In this document: in pieces, positions 22,846-34,316 of the stretch
Numbering within the stretch: the stretch's first letter is position 1
How the letters are laid out: each line of letters begins with the position of its first letter
NCBI GenBank assembly: GCA_947247005.1
Contig: OX365949.1
Coordinates: 8,070,001-8,134,000 of the forward strand
Source of the DNA: Spisula solida
Lineage: Eukaryota > Mollusca > Bivalvia > Venerida > Mactridae
Reading direction: 5' to 3'
Length of the DNA: 64,000 nt
Position numbers and translations under genes: made by a program
Notes under the pieces: generated by a model
The model's database searches: none
The model's input: only the letters and a program-made list of their open reading frames with translations
Told to the model about the DNA's origin: nothing

Positions 22846-23111
22846 AAGCTCGTATGAACGCCTCAAATTACAACTGTAAATACGTGGAGACGTCCGCATC
22901 GCTCAATCATCAAGTCGACAATCTATTAGTCGGAATTCTCAGCCAAATCAGACTTAAATTGAATCCTGACAAATTACTCCAGAAAGTCGAAAAATGTTCT
23001 AAACGACGAACAAAACATAGAAATGGATCTCTGAAGACTGCCAAAGGAATTCTGAACAGATTATTTAACAGACAGAAATCTTTGTCATGTGACCATTTGT
23101 ACGACTTATAA
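22846..23111 (+). CDS. RGK-family small GTPase, terminal exon
   Basis: Acceptor CATTTCAG; the first two bases complete the codon begun in the previous exon (GAA). The exon encodes ARMNASNYNCKYVETSASLN, where ETSA is the G5 motif, then HQVDNLLVGILSQIRLKLNP, the last helix. A basic tail follows (KCSKRRTKHRNGSLK and LNRLFNRQKS), and the protein ends KSLSCDHLYDL before TAA. The absence of a CAAX box and the conserved Cys-containing C-terminal motif are defining features of RGK proteins. In characterised members this tail binds acidic lipids and calmodulin and is needed for membrane targeting, and the proteins inhibit high-voltage-activated calcium channels through the beta subunit. Three exons together give about 175 codons, against roughly 260-340 in the family, so the N-terminal third is missing. 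Confidence 0.9.
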
Positions 23112-23216
23112 CAGAAACAATGTCGACTCTGATAACATGGAAACAGATTACTGGGTGACTCTTTTAATCTTCTGTACAGTAACTGAAGCTTCAAACAGAC
23201 TTAAACAGGCCTACAC

Positions 23217-23880
23217 TCTCGAGGTCGCTAGAGTTACATAACGTTGTACAGCATTTAACAAACAACAATGTTTAACTCAAACTTCCAATAGATCTAGGTC
23301 GCTAGAGTTACACAACTTCGAACAGTCTGTAATAAACTACAATGTATAACTCGAACTTTCAGTATCTCGAGATCGCCAGAGTTACATAACGTCGAACAGT
23401 CTATAATTTGGAGGCTTTAACTGGCCTACAGTGTGTAACTCGAACTTTCAGTATCTCGAGATCGCTAGAGTTACATTACGTCGAACAGTCTATAATTTGG
23501 AGGTGTTAACTGGCCTACAGTGTGTAACTCGAACTTCCAATATCTCGAGATCGCTAGAGTTACATAACGTTGAACAGTCTGTAATAAACTACAATGTGTA
23601 ACTCGAACTTTCAGTATCTCGAGATCGCTAGAGTTACATAACGTCGAACAGTCTATAATTTGGAGGCTTTAACTGGCCTACAGTGTGTAACTCGAACTTT
23701 CAGTATCTCGAGATCGCTAGAGTTACATTACGTCGAACAGTCTATAATTTGGAGGTGTTAACTGGCCTACAGTGTGTAACTCGAACTTCCAATATCTCGA
23801 GATCGCTAGAGTTACATAACGTCAAACAGTATTTAACAAACTACGGTGTGTAACTCAAATGTCCAATATGTCGAGGTCTC
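23217..23880. repeat. Higher-order tandem repeat of 74- and 89-bp units (252-bp period)
   Basis: A repeated landmark (TCTCGAGATCGCTAGAGTTA) recurs with spacings 74, 74, 89, 89, 74, 89, 89, 74. Copies three units apart are nearly identical and lie exactly 252 bp apart. Some 74-bp units contain AATAAA (23331, 23583); the 89-bp units have TATAATTTGGAGG instead. The array starts 106 bp after the RGK stop codon. The first AATAAA downstream of the stop is inside it, so it probably forms part of the 3' UTR or the cleavage region. Confidence 0.9.
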
Positions 23881-24780
23881 CCGTTATTAGTTATTAGTAT
23901 AAACAGCTTGTGATGTTCGTATAATACTGGTACATTGTATAAGAGAATTATAGAAGCGGCGATCAATTTGACTTTTTTATTCGAGAACTTGATACACAAG
24001 GTTGAAATGAAACGATGCTAACTAGGATTATTATTGTTGTCCAAGAGACTCTGATATTTAGTCTTAAATTGGATTTCTTCTTTACAAAAAAATGCAATGG
24101 ATTTTTAACCTATTCTAGAAAAGATAGCAAACATAACAGGTTGAGCTAGTACTGGAGTTTCAAATGTTGACTATGTTGAGTGAACACTCATTATACGAAA
24201 AGGTAATTGTTGTTTAAGGGATTTCCTTGGATTTCGTGGAAGACGATGACCTGACTTAATTCCGGGACGCCTCAGCAAGCCGGTAGTATGATGGGATTAT
24301 ACTATAAGACTATATAAACTCCGAACACTTCAAATAGCAGGATTTCAGTATAGTTTCCAGTTTCTGTCTATTTCACTAAAACGAAGCCATGATAACAAGT
24401 ACAACATAACAGGTCTTTTAACTAGTACAGTGTACACCGTCACATAACACAAAATGACATAGATGTACATATACAATATTGCTTATAAAAAGCCAATCAT
24501 ATTAAAAGGCCTTTCCAAAGGGTAGTTTTTGGGAGGATTTCTATCTGCGGAGGGATTCAAAGTATAGACCCGAAAGCGTGGTGGGCATTGTAGTAAACAG
24601 GCATTCACATAGCAGATATCGTGCTTGTTTCAGTGCAGTATTGTAGTTATTGCACTCTTTTCCACAAGTATTTCTGTGAGCTAACCTTAATATTGACCTG
24701 GTATCATTTAGATTATATAATGATCTGGTAATGGTGTTATGTGATCGTACTGACGCTTGGATTTGTTGTAATTCCACACA
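23881..24780. other. Unique AT-rich stretch
   Basis: No supported gene or repeat. The minus-strand open frames ending at 24541 and 24708 have no recognisable features. Confidence 0.5.
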
Positions 24781-24785
24781 TCACA

Positions 24786-25420
24786 CCAGCTGATGTCTGT
24801 CACATGGCGGTTCCTGTTTCTCAAGAATGTTACAAACACAGCTGTTTGTGTTTTCGGAAAACAGGATGCGTAGGTGTACGTTTCACAAACAGGGAAATGC
24901 ATTTAGTGTATAGTATTACTCGAACTAATTGTTTTCAGATTATTGTAAATGCGTCCACTGTGACAGTCGGTAGTACATGGTCATTCGGTTACTCTCTGTC
25001 AGATGGCAATTGGTCTCCGATTCCACCAGAAGTTGTTAATTAAAATTGTTATTTTTGCAAACATTTGATTTGATGTAATACAAATGATGTGTATTAATGT
25101 TATTAAATTATGATTATAAGACATAATCTTATATTCTAATTAATGTGAATAAAATATGGTATATTGATGTTAGTTGGAGTTATATGTATTTGTTTTAGTA
25201 GGTCATGTCCCAGGTCTTGAAAATTGAAGGTTCATTGACAAAATGGTTAACCGATCCAGCAATGATTTTCGGTAAGCTTAACTTAGTATATAAGCAGTCC
25301 TAAATCAGTTGATGGATTTGTGGATCATTTAGAATGTATATTTCACTATCATTAGGCAGTTGACCCTCCGTTCATAAATACACGGCGTGTTTCAGTTTCA
25401 ATATATAGGCACATCTGTGT
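24786..25420 (+). repeat. Repeat G, copy 1
   Basis: Aligns with 37412-38045 and 56882-57515 from GCTGATGTCTGTCACATG to ACGGCGTGTTTCAGTTTCAA, with scattered substitutions. It contains a short open frame (24741-25043, reading CHMAVPVSQECYKHSCLCF) that is also present in the other copies. Of the differences between copies most change the amino acid and one copy has an earlier stop, so coding is not supported. The flank to the left differs in all copies, which places the repeat boundary at 24786. Confidence 0.85.
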
Positions 25421-25485
25421 TAAAGACCACATGAGAACAACAACCACTGTTACAAGATCATTTTGAACTCTATCGAACCTGTTTA

Positions 25486-26915
25486 GAGAGACCATCTGTC
25501 AACAAAGACAGTTTTGCTCAATATTTCATCTGTTAACAGCAACCATCTATCAACAAAGACGGATCTGCTCAATACTTCATCTGTTAACAGCAACCATCTA
25601 TCAACAAAGACGGTTTTGCTCAATATTTCATCTGTTAACAGCGACCATCTATCAACAAAGACAGTTTTGCTCAATATTTCATCTGTTAACAGCGACCATC
25701 TATCAACAAAGACGGTTTTGCTCAATATTTCATCTGTTAACAGCAACCATCTGTCAACAAAGACGGTTTTGCCCAATATTTCATCTGTTAACAGCAACCA
25801 TCTATCAACAAAGACGGTTTTGCTCAATATTTCATCTGTTAACAGCAACCATCTGTCAACAAAGACGGTTTTGCTCAATATTTCATCTGTTAACAGCAAC
25901 CATCTGTCAACAAAGACGGTTTTGCTCAATATTTCATCTGTTTACAGCAACCATCTATCAACAAAGACGGTTTTGCTCAATATGTCATCTGTTAACAGCA
26001 ACCATCTGTCAACAAAGACGGTTTTGCTCAATATGTCATCTGTTAACAGCAACCATCTATCAACAAAGACGGTTTTGCTCAATATTTCATCTGTTAACAG
26101 CAACCATCTATCAACAAAGACGGTTTTGCTCAATATTTCATCTGTTTACAGCAACCATGTATTAACAAAGACGGATTTGCGCAATATTTCATCTGTTAAC
26201 AGCAACCATCTATCAACAAAGACGGTTTTGCTCAATATTTCATCTGTTAACAGCAACCATCTATCAACAAAGACGGTTTTGCTCAATATTTCATCTGTTT
26301 ACGGCAACCATCTATCAACAAAGCCGGTTTTGCTCAATATTTTATCTGTTAACAGCAACCATCTATCAATAGAGACGGTTTTGCTCAATATTTCATCTGT
26401 TAACAGCAACCATCTATCAACAAAGACGGTTTTGCTTAATATTTCATCTGTTAACAGGGACCATATATCAACAAAGACGGGTTTGCTCAATATTTCATCT
26501 GTTAACAGCAACCATCTATCAACAAAGACGGGTTTGCTCAACATTTCATATATTAACAGCAACCATCTATCAACAAAGACGGTTTTGTTCTATATTGCAT
26601 CTGTTAACAGCAACCATCTATGAACAAAGACGGTTTTGCTCAATATTTCATCTGTAAACAGCGACCATCTATGAACAAAGACAGTTTTGCTCAATATTTC
26701 ATCTGTTAACAGCAACCATCTATCAACAAAGACGGCTTTGCTCAATATTTCATCTGTTAACAGCAACCATCTTTCAACAAAGACGGTTTTGCTCAATATT
26801 TCATCTGTTAACAGCAACCATCTATCAACAAAGACGGTTTTGCTCAATATTTCATCTTTTAACAGCGACCATCTATCAACAAAGACAGTTTTGCTCAAGA
26901 TCTCATGGGTGACAT
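25486..26915. repeat. 51-bp minisatellite, about 28 units
   Basis: Units contain CAACAAAGACGGTTTTGCTC, AATATTTCATCTGTTAACAG and CAACCATCTAT. The 51-bp period is divisible by three, so both strands remain open over long runs: a 369-residue plus-strand frame (25514-26623) repeats a 17-residue unit LNISSVNSNHLSTKTVL, and minus-strand frames repeat SKTVFVDRWLLLTDEIL. Variants fall at all codon positions and one unit has TGA in the plus frame (26623). No signal peptide, splice signal or conserved neighbour supports a gene. Confidence 0.95.
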
Positions 26916-27014
26916 TAAACCATAGAAGAAATGTCACTAAATGGACTACCTTGCTATTCGGAATATAATCAATGTCACAGGAAAAGGAACACCACATATC
27001 ACAAAAAAGATAAT

Positions 27015-27150
27015 ATTAAGTCAGACAGGAAAGGCAGCACTCAACTTATCAGCCGAGCACAGACAACATAAAAACATACAAGGTACAATGCCCAACTGAA
27101 CAATAAATGAACCGCCCAAATCCAAGCTGTCGAAAAGCTGAATGAGACAT
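27015..27150 (+). repeat. Dispersed repeat family L, good copy
   Basis: It contains AAGTCAGACAGGAAAGGCAG, CACTCAACTTATCAGCCGAG, CACAGACAACATAAAAACAT, ACAAGGTACAATGCCCAACT and AATCCAAGCTGTCGAAAAGC in order. The same insertion point is occupied in the paralogous blocks at 38065 and 57535, where a LINE follows. Confidence 0.85.
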
Positions 27151-27524
27151 ATATAAAAATACAACAACAAACACGCGAAGGAAATAATGAAACCGAACAG
27201 TTACAAAATACACCAACCTACTAGGACAGCATTCCATTTGAGGTCGTATAAAAAGTGTTCTAGATTGTGCAGCTTTCAAATGCTTTCAAAATTGTTTTCT
27301 TCAAAATCATCGAAACCAGAAAGACAAAGGTGTCCTAGCAATGCATTTTTATTCATTTCGGAGAACACATGCTAATGTATACGACATTTCTCACTTTAAA
27401 TGCTAATGCATTAATGTTCAGCTTTGGTATCTTCAGAGCTATATTTACAGTGCAAATGTCAAATATAATCAATAAAATATTATAGTGTGTGCTCGTTTAA
27501 TTCGTTTTAAGTTTTAACCGCCTG

Positions 27525-27640
27525 TGTCATATAGCTTAGTGGTTGAGCATTCATCTTTGGAGCAAGAAAACGCAAGTATGCTCGTTGACAGCGTCTTACC
27601 AAACAAATGGTAGGCCTACCAGTATTTCAATTGTTTTAAG
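27525..27640 (+). repeat. Degenerate tRNA-derived SINE, family S3
   Basis: It has an A-box-like ATAGCTTAGTGGTTGAGCA, no intact B box, and a downstream string GACAGCGTCTTACCAAACAA followed by ATGGTAGGCCTACCAGTA. The same degenerate element is in the other D copies at 40480-40580 and 59941-60041, so it predates the duplications. Confidence 0.5.
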
Positions 27641-28235
27641 CTTACACCATCATAGCAATCGATAACACCAGGAATGAGGTGTCTTTAGCGGTTGATGTAA
27701 GTGGTAGTATTCTTTGCATTGGGTTTAAAATTTATTTTGACATTAATGAAAAATGATTTTCTGAGAAGATTTGCGTATAAATCATTTTAAACTAAATCCC
27801 GCACTTATTGTACATTTTTTGCACTGATGTTATCAATCAACGATCTTATAATTTCTATAACTACACTGAGACAGTGTGAATGAAGAAAACTTAGAAATGA
27901 AAGAATTACATGTACCAAGTTAAAGTCTGTTTTCAGACTTGCGTCCATCAGCCGACTGTACGTTTACCTGTCCGTCGTTGAGTCACAAGTTGACTGTTAC
28001 ACTCGGCGCCGACGGCAGCAGTTTACTAGGTGAACAGAAAATATGTTCTGGTAAATGCAGAAATAACCATAATTGTAACATAGTATGAATCTACTCAATA
28101 ACTATTATATTGTCAACAAATTCAATCTACACACGACACTGCATTAACGTGCTGCATACAACACAGAACATACGGCGAGATTTAGATGGTGGTAGTCGGT
28201 ACGTCAGGAAATTACGTTCGCAATTCGTTGTTATT

Positions 28236-28541
28236 TGTCCTTGAAGTTACACATTGGGTGGTTGTCCTTGAAGTTACACATTGGGTGGTTGTCCTTGAAG
28301 TTACACATTGGGTGGTTGTCCTTGAAGTTACACATTGGGTGGTTGTCCTTGAAGTTACACATTGGGTGGTTGTCCTTGAAGTTACACATTGGGTGGTTGT
28401 CCTTGAAGTTACACATTGGGTGGTTGTCCTTGAAGTTACACATTGGGTGGTTGTCCTTGAAGTTACACATTGGGTGGTTGTCCTTGAAGTTACACATTGG
28501 GTGGTTGTCCTTGAAGTTACACATTGGGTGGTTGTAAGCAT
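28236..28541. repeat. 27-bp minisatellite, 11 nearly perfect units
   Basis: Consecutive units each contain GTCCTTGAAGTTACACATTG then GGTGGTT. The units are essentially identical. The period is a multiple of three, so several frames on both strands stay open (for example repeated VLEVTHWVV), which is an artefact. The paralogous positions 41244 and 60706 have one unit only. Confidence 0.95.
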
Positions 28542-28980
28542 ATTTATTGCTACTTACGTAAGGTGTTAGATTTGTTTTTATTTAATTTCAAAACCCAATA
28601 AGCATCTCTGCATTTTATTCGCTTGAGACGAATAATTCATTTAGGCCTAAACGAAAAAACTCATCTTTATAACAGAAACAGCTGGTTGACGTACATACGT
28701 AGTTCGCCATAACTGATTTTAATGTCTTCAATTTTAGTAGTTAGTACCCAATATGAATTGTTAAATACCTTCTATTGCATTATTCAGAACCCTAATTCTA
28801 GAATACTTTGTTATTATTACTAGTTCGAATTGTTCATATATGTGTTAAATATATCGATTAATGCACATTTTCAGACATATTTCGGTCACACGAAATCCTC
28901 GGGAGGCAGTATGAGATTTTATGTTCGAGAGAAATAGTCTGTATAATATACAGGGCTCTAATTATATAGTACAGTGCAAG

Positions 28981-29745
28981 TTCAAACCTCGAACAGTTTT
29001 GCCTTGACCACTCCGGATGCCCTAAACACCCTAGGCTAGGTTCTTCGAACGGTTTTGCCATGACCACTCCGGATGCCCCCCTAACACCCTAGGCTATGTT
29101 CCTCGAACGGTTTTACCATGACCACTCCGGATGCCCCCCTAACACCCTAGGCTATGTTCCTCGAACGGTTTTGCCATGACCACTCCGGATGCCCCCTAAC
29201 ACCCTAGGCTATGTTCCTCGAACAGTTTTGCCTTGACCACTCTGAATGCCCCCCAAACACCCTAGGTTCCTCGAACAGTTTTGCCTTGACCACTCTGGAT
29301 ACCCCCCTAACACCCTAGGTTCCTCGAACAGTTTGCCTTGATCACTCTGAATGCCCCCCTAACACCCTAGGTTCCTCGAACAGTTTTGCCTTGACCAATC
29401 TGAATGCTCCCCTAACACCCTAGGTCCCTCGAAATTTTTTGCCTTGACCACTCTGAATGCCACCCTAACACCCTAGGTTCCTCGAACAGTTTTGCCTTGA
29501 CCACTCTGAATGCCCCCCTAACACCCTAGATTCCTAAAACAGTTTTGCCTTGACCACTCTGAATGCCCCCCTAACACCCTAGGTTCCTCGAACAGGTTTG
29601 CATTGGCCACTCTCGATGCCCCAAACACCCTAAATTCCTCGAACAGTTTGCATGGATCGCTCGCTCTGGATGCCCCACTTACAACCTAGGTTCCTCGAAC
29701 GGTTTGCATTGATCGCTCCGGATAGCATCGAGCACCCTATATGTA
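28981..29745. repeat. 53-58-bp minisatellite, about 14 units
   Basis: Units begin TCCTCGAACAGTTTTGCC, continue TGACCACTC and end AACACCCTAGG. The first units are the 58-bp variety with GGATGCCCCCC and GGCTATG; later ones are about 53 bp with GAATGCCCCCC. The paralogous D copies at 41733-41840 and 61196-61300 have about two units. Confidence 0.9.
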
Positions 29746-30534
29746 TCGTACATCATTTGATTCATTGAATAGTTTTCCCGGTATCGGCAAAAGCCCTTAT
29801 ATACGCATATCAAAGCGGTTTGCAATTTTATAGTTTATATATTTACACATAAAAATAATAAAATCACATGTTGTGGTCAGGGGAATAATATGAGCTTTTG
29901 TCTGATATAAGATACAAATAAACGTTACAGTACGCCTACCTAATATTCATAATATACCAACCTTACGCTGTCCATGGACACATCATTGTCATTTTTACAA
30001 GTTCTTGGAACTAACAGAAAAAGTTGTATAACACAACAAAACCATTGCAACAGAAAAGGAACATACTTTGTAGTACATTTAAGAACTAAAATATGAAAAA
30101 CGTAGTATACCGGATTTTATATAATGGTTTGGAGTTGTGACGCGTCGAATTTAACCACAAAGCGTCAGAATGACAATAAATTGTATAACAAATTTCTGTA
30201 TTCTTTTACCTACAAAATGAACAATACAGTACATCAAAGAAGGTTCACTAAACGGTTTCGGCCATGATACTTCTAATGACAAATACCATTGGGACATAAA
30301 CGTTTTAATGGGGCAGCAAACTTTACACTTACACCATAGAAAACCTTATAGAACAGGAGAGTGTAAATAATAGATGCCCCCAACGAAAAAGGCTATAGTA
30401 ACAGGTAATAAAAGAAGGTAAAACATGATACATGTATATTGGCAACACACATCGAGTTGCATAGAATATTACTCATTGACCTACCAGAAGTTCCGAGCAA
30501 CAAGAGAACAGAATATGTAAGGGCATAACAAGAC

Positions 30535-31278
30535 AGTTGTAGCCGTAAAGTGGGCGTATGGATGCATATATATGAGCCAGTCTCCAGGAAAACAGGTTAT
30601 TTTGACAAAAATCATTATTTAAAAGAATAATATTGACGAAGCACAATTAAAAAGGATTGTTGTTAATACGTGTACATTGTGTCTTGATTTTAAGGCAGTT
30701 CCAGCCATTTTGTGTAGGCCCATTCAGAGCATTTTTGCATAAATCCAAACGTTTTTCGACGTAACTGTAACACGTATTTCATATAGATAGCATTAAATTT
30801 TGATCAATTCTTGACATAAACTGTGCAAAATAGTATCACAATAATAGAAATATGTTTTAACTCTTAAAACATGTATCCAAATCGTACATGTTCCCATTTA
30901 GAGAAAGGCTACTACTATCTAACAATCAAACACCTCGTTTTTCTAAATCATAGTGTTTTTTTTCTGAAATTTGTCACCATGCTAACGAAGTAAGTGATTA
31001 CGACATAATTGATAAGAAAATTTAAATCTAAGATATACATAACATGTGTTTATTTCCAATACATGAGACTATACAGTCTATTAGTAGTACATATTTTTAC
31101 AATACAAATTTAAACACAGTATGGTTAATGGCAACAGTAATAATACATGTATATGTATGTTAACTGAGTCACATCAAAATTATTGAAAATCAATATAAAT
31201 TGAAACAAAATTACAACGTTAATAATGAAAAAATATAGGGTCTGAAAACACGACACAAAATATACATCCAAATTTATA
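30535..31278. other. AT-rich stretch, nothing recognised
   Basis: Unique sequence between block D and the TTAA element; no supported gene. Confidence 0.5.
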
Positions 31279-31282
31279 TTAA

Positions 31283-31806
31283 AGGGACTGCCTCACATAT
31301 TGGTGTATTGCAAAAATAAAATAAAATTGTCAAATATTCACGTAATGTTGGTATAGTTGACTGTATACCCCTTAAACAACCACACTGACATCTAAAATAA
31401 CTTGAGAAACGTCGGCATTTTGTAGTTATTTAATATTTTTACATCATAAATTCTATAGGGTATTAATACCCTATAGAATTAACACTACTATTACTTAAAT
31501 TGTCTGGAAATTGTTCGCATTTGTTGAAAACGAATCGAAAAACGAACCAAATACGCTGTAGTTTGTTTATGTTACAGTTCGATCACGTGTTAATCACATA
31601 ATTCACAAAGCATGTTGAAAAGAAACTTAGCGCTTTTTTTCAAGATAAAAATACTCAGTGGGCGATATCGAGAGTGGTTAAATTTGCTTATTTGCACCAA
31701 ATATTTTTTAAAGCAACCGTCAGTGGCTTTCTATTACATCAATACTTGGTTAGGTAGGAAAATCACGATGTTCAAAATGTTTAGCCCAATCTGTGAGGCA
31801 GCACCT
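31283..31806 (+). mobile_element. TTAA-flanked MITE, family T1, copy 1
   Basis: A 524-bp element bounded by TTAA (31279-31282 and 31807-31810). The terminal inverted repeats are AGGGACTGCCTCACATATTG at the left and its near-mirror CTGTGAGGCAGCACCT at the right. At 31449-31480 it contains a perfect 32-bp palindrome. The open frame at 31612-31821 is not conserved in the other copies. TTAA duplication implies mobilisation by a piggyBac-type transposase. Confidence 0.9.
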
Positions 31807-32387
31807 TTAAATGCAATTTAATACCTATTAATTAGTTTTAGTATAATGATTCCACACACACAATATAATGTAGTAAGTGGATAATACTTAAACTTTAAGC
31901 GAAAGATAAGTCATTTATTTCTTATTTAAAATATTGTTTAATTATTACACAATTGTTTTGCTGTAGACTGGCTCATATATATATAGAATATATCATTATA
32001 CACAATAAATTCTCATAAAAAAATTATGATTTATTATATCACTTTAATGACGTATTTGGCCCTGATGTATGTGTAATAGAATAATTATGTGCGTACTGAG
32101 AATCACGTATTATATCCCGCACGTCATGACTACTGTCGTATATCAAGTTTGTTATTATCTATTTATGGCGGGTATGAGATAAATGGCGCTGGACATCATC
32201 TGTTTGTGGCAGGGATGTCTTGATCAGCTTTGTTTGTTTTGCTTTTGCGGCGTTTAACATACTTTCGGTCATAGAAAGCGGTGAGCTGACCTGTAACCAA
32301 TGCTCTTGGTCAACATGTTATGTGCGTCAACAAACAATCGACAATCCTCCAGATAGATCAGGATTAAAAAGTAAAACGATCAAATTG

Positions 32388-32396
32388 GATAGATAG
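32388..32396. repeat. Short GATA site (2 units) at a microsatellite locus
   Basis: It sits in the flank AAACGATCAAATTG on the left and AGCTTTTATTCAGAAAAAGG on the right, the same flanks that enclose long GATA arrays at 42654, 51457 and 62121. The right flank, read on the minus strand, looks like a LINE 3' end (AATAAAAGC followed by TATC repeats). Confidence 0.8.
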
Positions 32397-34316
32397 CTTT
32401 TATTCAGAAAAAGGCTATTAGCCTATCATTCAACAAACATATATATATTATGTATAAACATAGCATGTCAATGGTGGTACAAGAACATAATTATAGACAA
32501 TGTACGTACATATACGTATATATACAGTAACATATGCAAATTTGCAAATGATTTATACCTGTAATTCAATGCCGTAATTATTAAAGTTAAACTAGAAATA
32601 CATACGAACATGTGTGTCTAACAGATAAAGGTGATAGTTGGAAAGGGGAGAATTGGGACTATAAGAAGTATAGTTGTGACCTTAATTCAAAACGATTGTG
32701 CACAAACAATGATAGGTTTTTTTTTATCGTACATTGATTTTCGCTGTTCAAATTTCAAAACGTTCGAATTTTTCCAATTTTTTTATGTATACTTTTCTTA
32801 AATCCTGATATAACGGACATTCTAATACAAAATGGATATGAATGACATGAAAGGCGGCATTCAATAGAAAAAGCAAATCACGGAAGACGTGTGTAAATTT
32901 CTAGATCTTCATTAGAGTGATCACTTAAAAATGACAAATAATGATGTTTGATGACTTTGATTGATTATTTAAGTTTGAACATTACAACTGTTGGGGCTTA
33001 ACATCAGATCTAGCTCCATTTTCTAGAAATTCATGTTGAAAAAAATAAAAACGTGAGACCAGTAGCTACAAAAACACGGCATCCATATCCGACAGCGTGC
33101 TACTGGTAAGTTAGTCAAACATATCCGGGACAAGAGTCAGCATATCAGACATCATACATGCCTTTATGAAAAAAAGACGGACACCGAATTTGCAGAAGGG
33201 CTCATACAGAATGAACACAGTTTAACAAAAAGGTAAAATCTTTAATTTTTATCTATAAAGATGTTTATACATACAAAAGAACGTTGACTGTTGGGTCTCA
33301 ACATTGGCACGTTTAAACATTTTATGGTCCATCAAACCTAACTAATAGTCTCTGATTTCGTTTATACTAAATGAATTAAATACTGTAATGTACAGAACAT
33401 TCAAATTCATACAGGAACGGCGACAGAGCCTAGCCACCCTTGCAAGAGAAGACACAGAATGTATCCGGTACCATCCTTATCCCCCCAAATAGGATATTTA
33501 AGTAAGCCTATATACTGCCCCAAACAATGAATGCCATACTACATGTTTCTTTGTATCATTACATTATCATAAGGTGACAACAGAGAAACAGGATGTGTGT
33601 TGCTTTAGGGAACCCATATGATCAATTTCGTTATGAAACATGTGTTGTCCATCGAGCTTTATAAAGGAAGGACAGCTGGCGTTGTGTTTATGTAAGTGAC
33701 ATATGTGTGTATTAATAATGTAAGAAATGAATCATTGTTAACATGAAAGAGAACATGTATTTTATATTGAGTTTTAGTTATTTATTTGGCCCTAACGTAC
33801 CACAATATGGTATGGGTATATTCAAGCTGCTGTCAAAAAAGGTGTCGCATATGAAAAATTAAAAATACCGGTAGAACAAACACAAATCACGACGGAACTA
33901 TTTATTGATTTGCTGTCTTTAGGAGGTTTTATCACCTATTTATGTGATAGTTTATCACAAAAATATATTACATGCACATTGTACAATGTATGTTGTTTTT
34001 TTAATCATTTTATAACTCGTGCCTAAATACTAGTAACACAGCAGCATTGGTTTTATGAATGATTCACAATTGGCATATCGATATAAAAGTAATTCTAACA
34101 CAACCAGTAGGTTCAGCTATATACACACAGGAAAAACCAAGCTGTACCAAAACTACAGACAAAACACAGCTACGGCTGAATAACATCAAACTGCAAATAA
34201 GCCTTCCGAGGAAGAAAATAGTGCTGCTGTTACTATGTCTTGATATATTGTCAAATGTGGAATATTGGCTGTGTTAGAATCGAAAAAAGAATATGTACCT
34301 GTGTTTCATCATAAAT

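Larger units (their letters stand above)
27340..30534 (+). repeat. Repeat block D, copy 1
   Basis: Colinear with 40300-42621 and 59761-62092. Homology starts around TTTCTCACTTTAAATG (27387) and ends at GGGCATAACAAGACA. This copy is longer mainly because two internal minisatellites have expanded (28236-28541 and 28981-29745) and it lacks the S1 SINE present in the other two copies. No coding region is supported. Confidence 0.85.

Noticed and set aside
25514..26623. 369-residue open frame of 17-residue repeats
   Set aside because: It is one strand of a 51-bp minisatellite; the opposite strand is open too, and no start, splice or domain evidence exists.
25486..28541. CRISPR-like regularly spaced repeats
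   Set aside because: These are head-to-tail minisatellites without unique spacers, in a eukaryotic genome.
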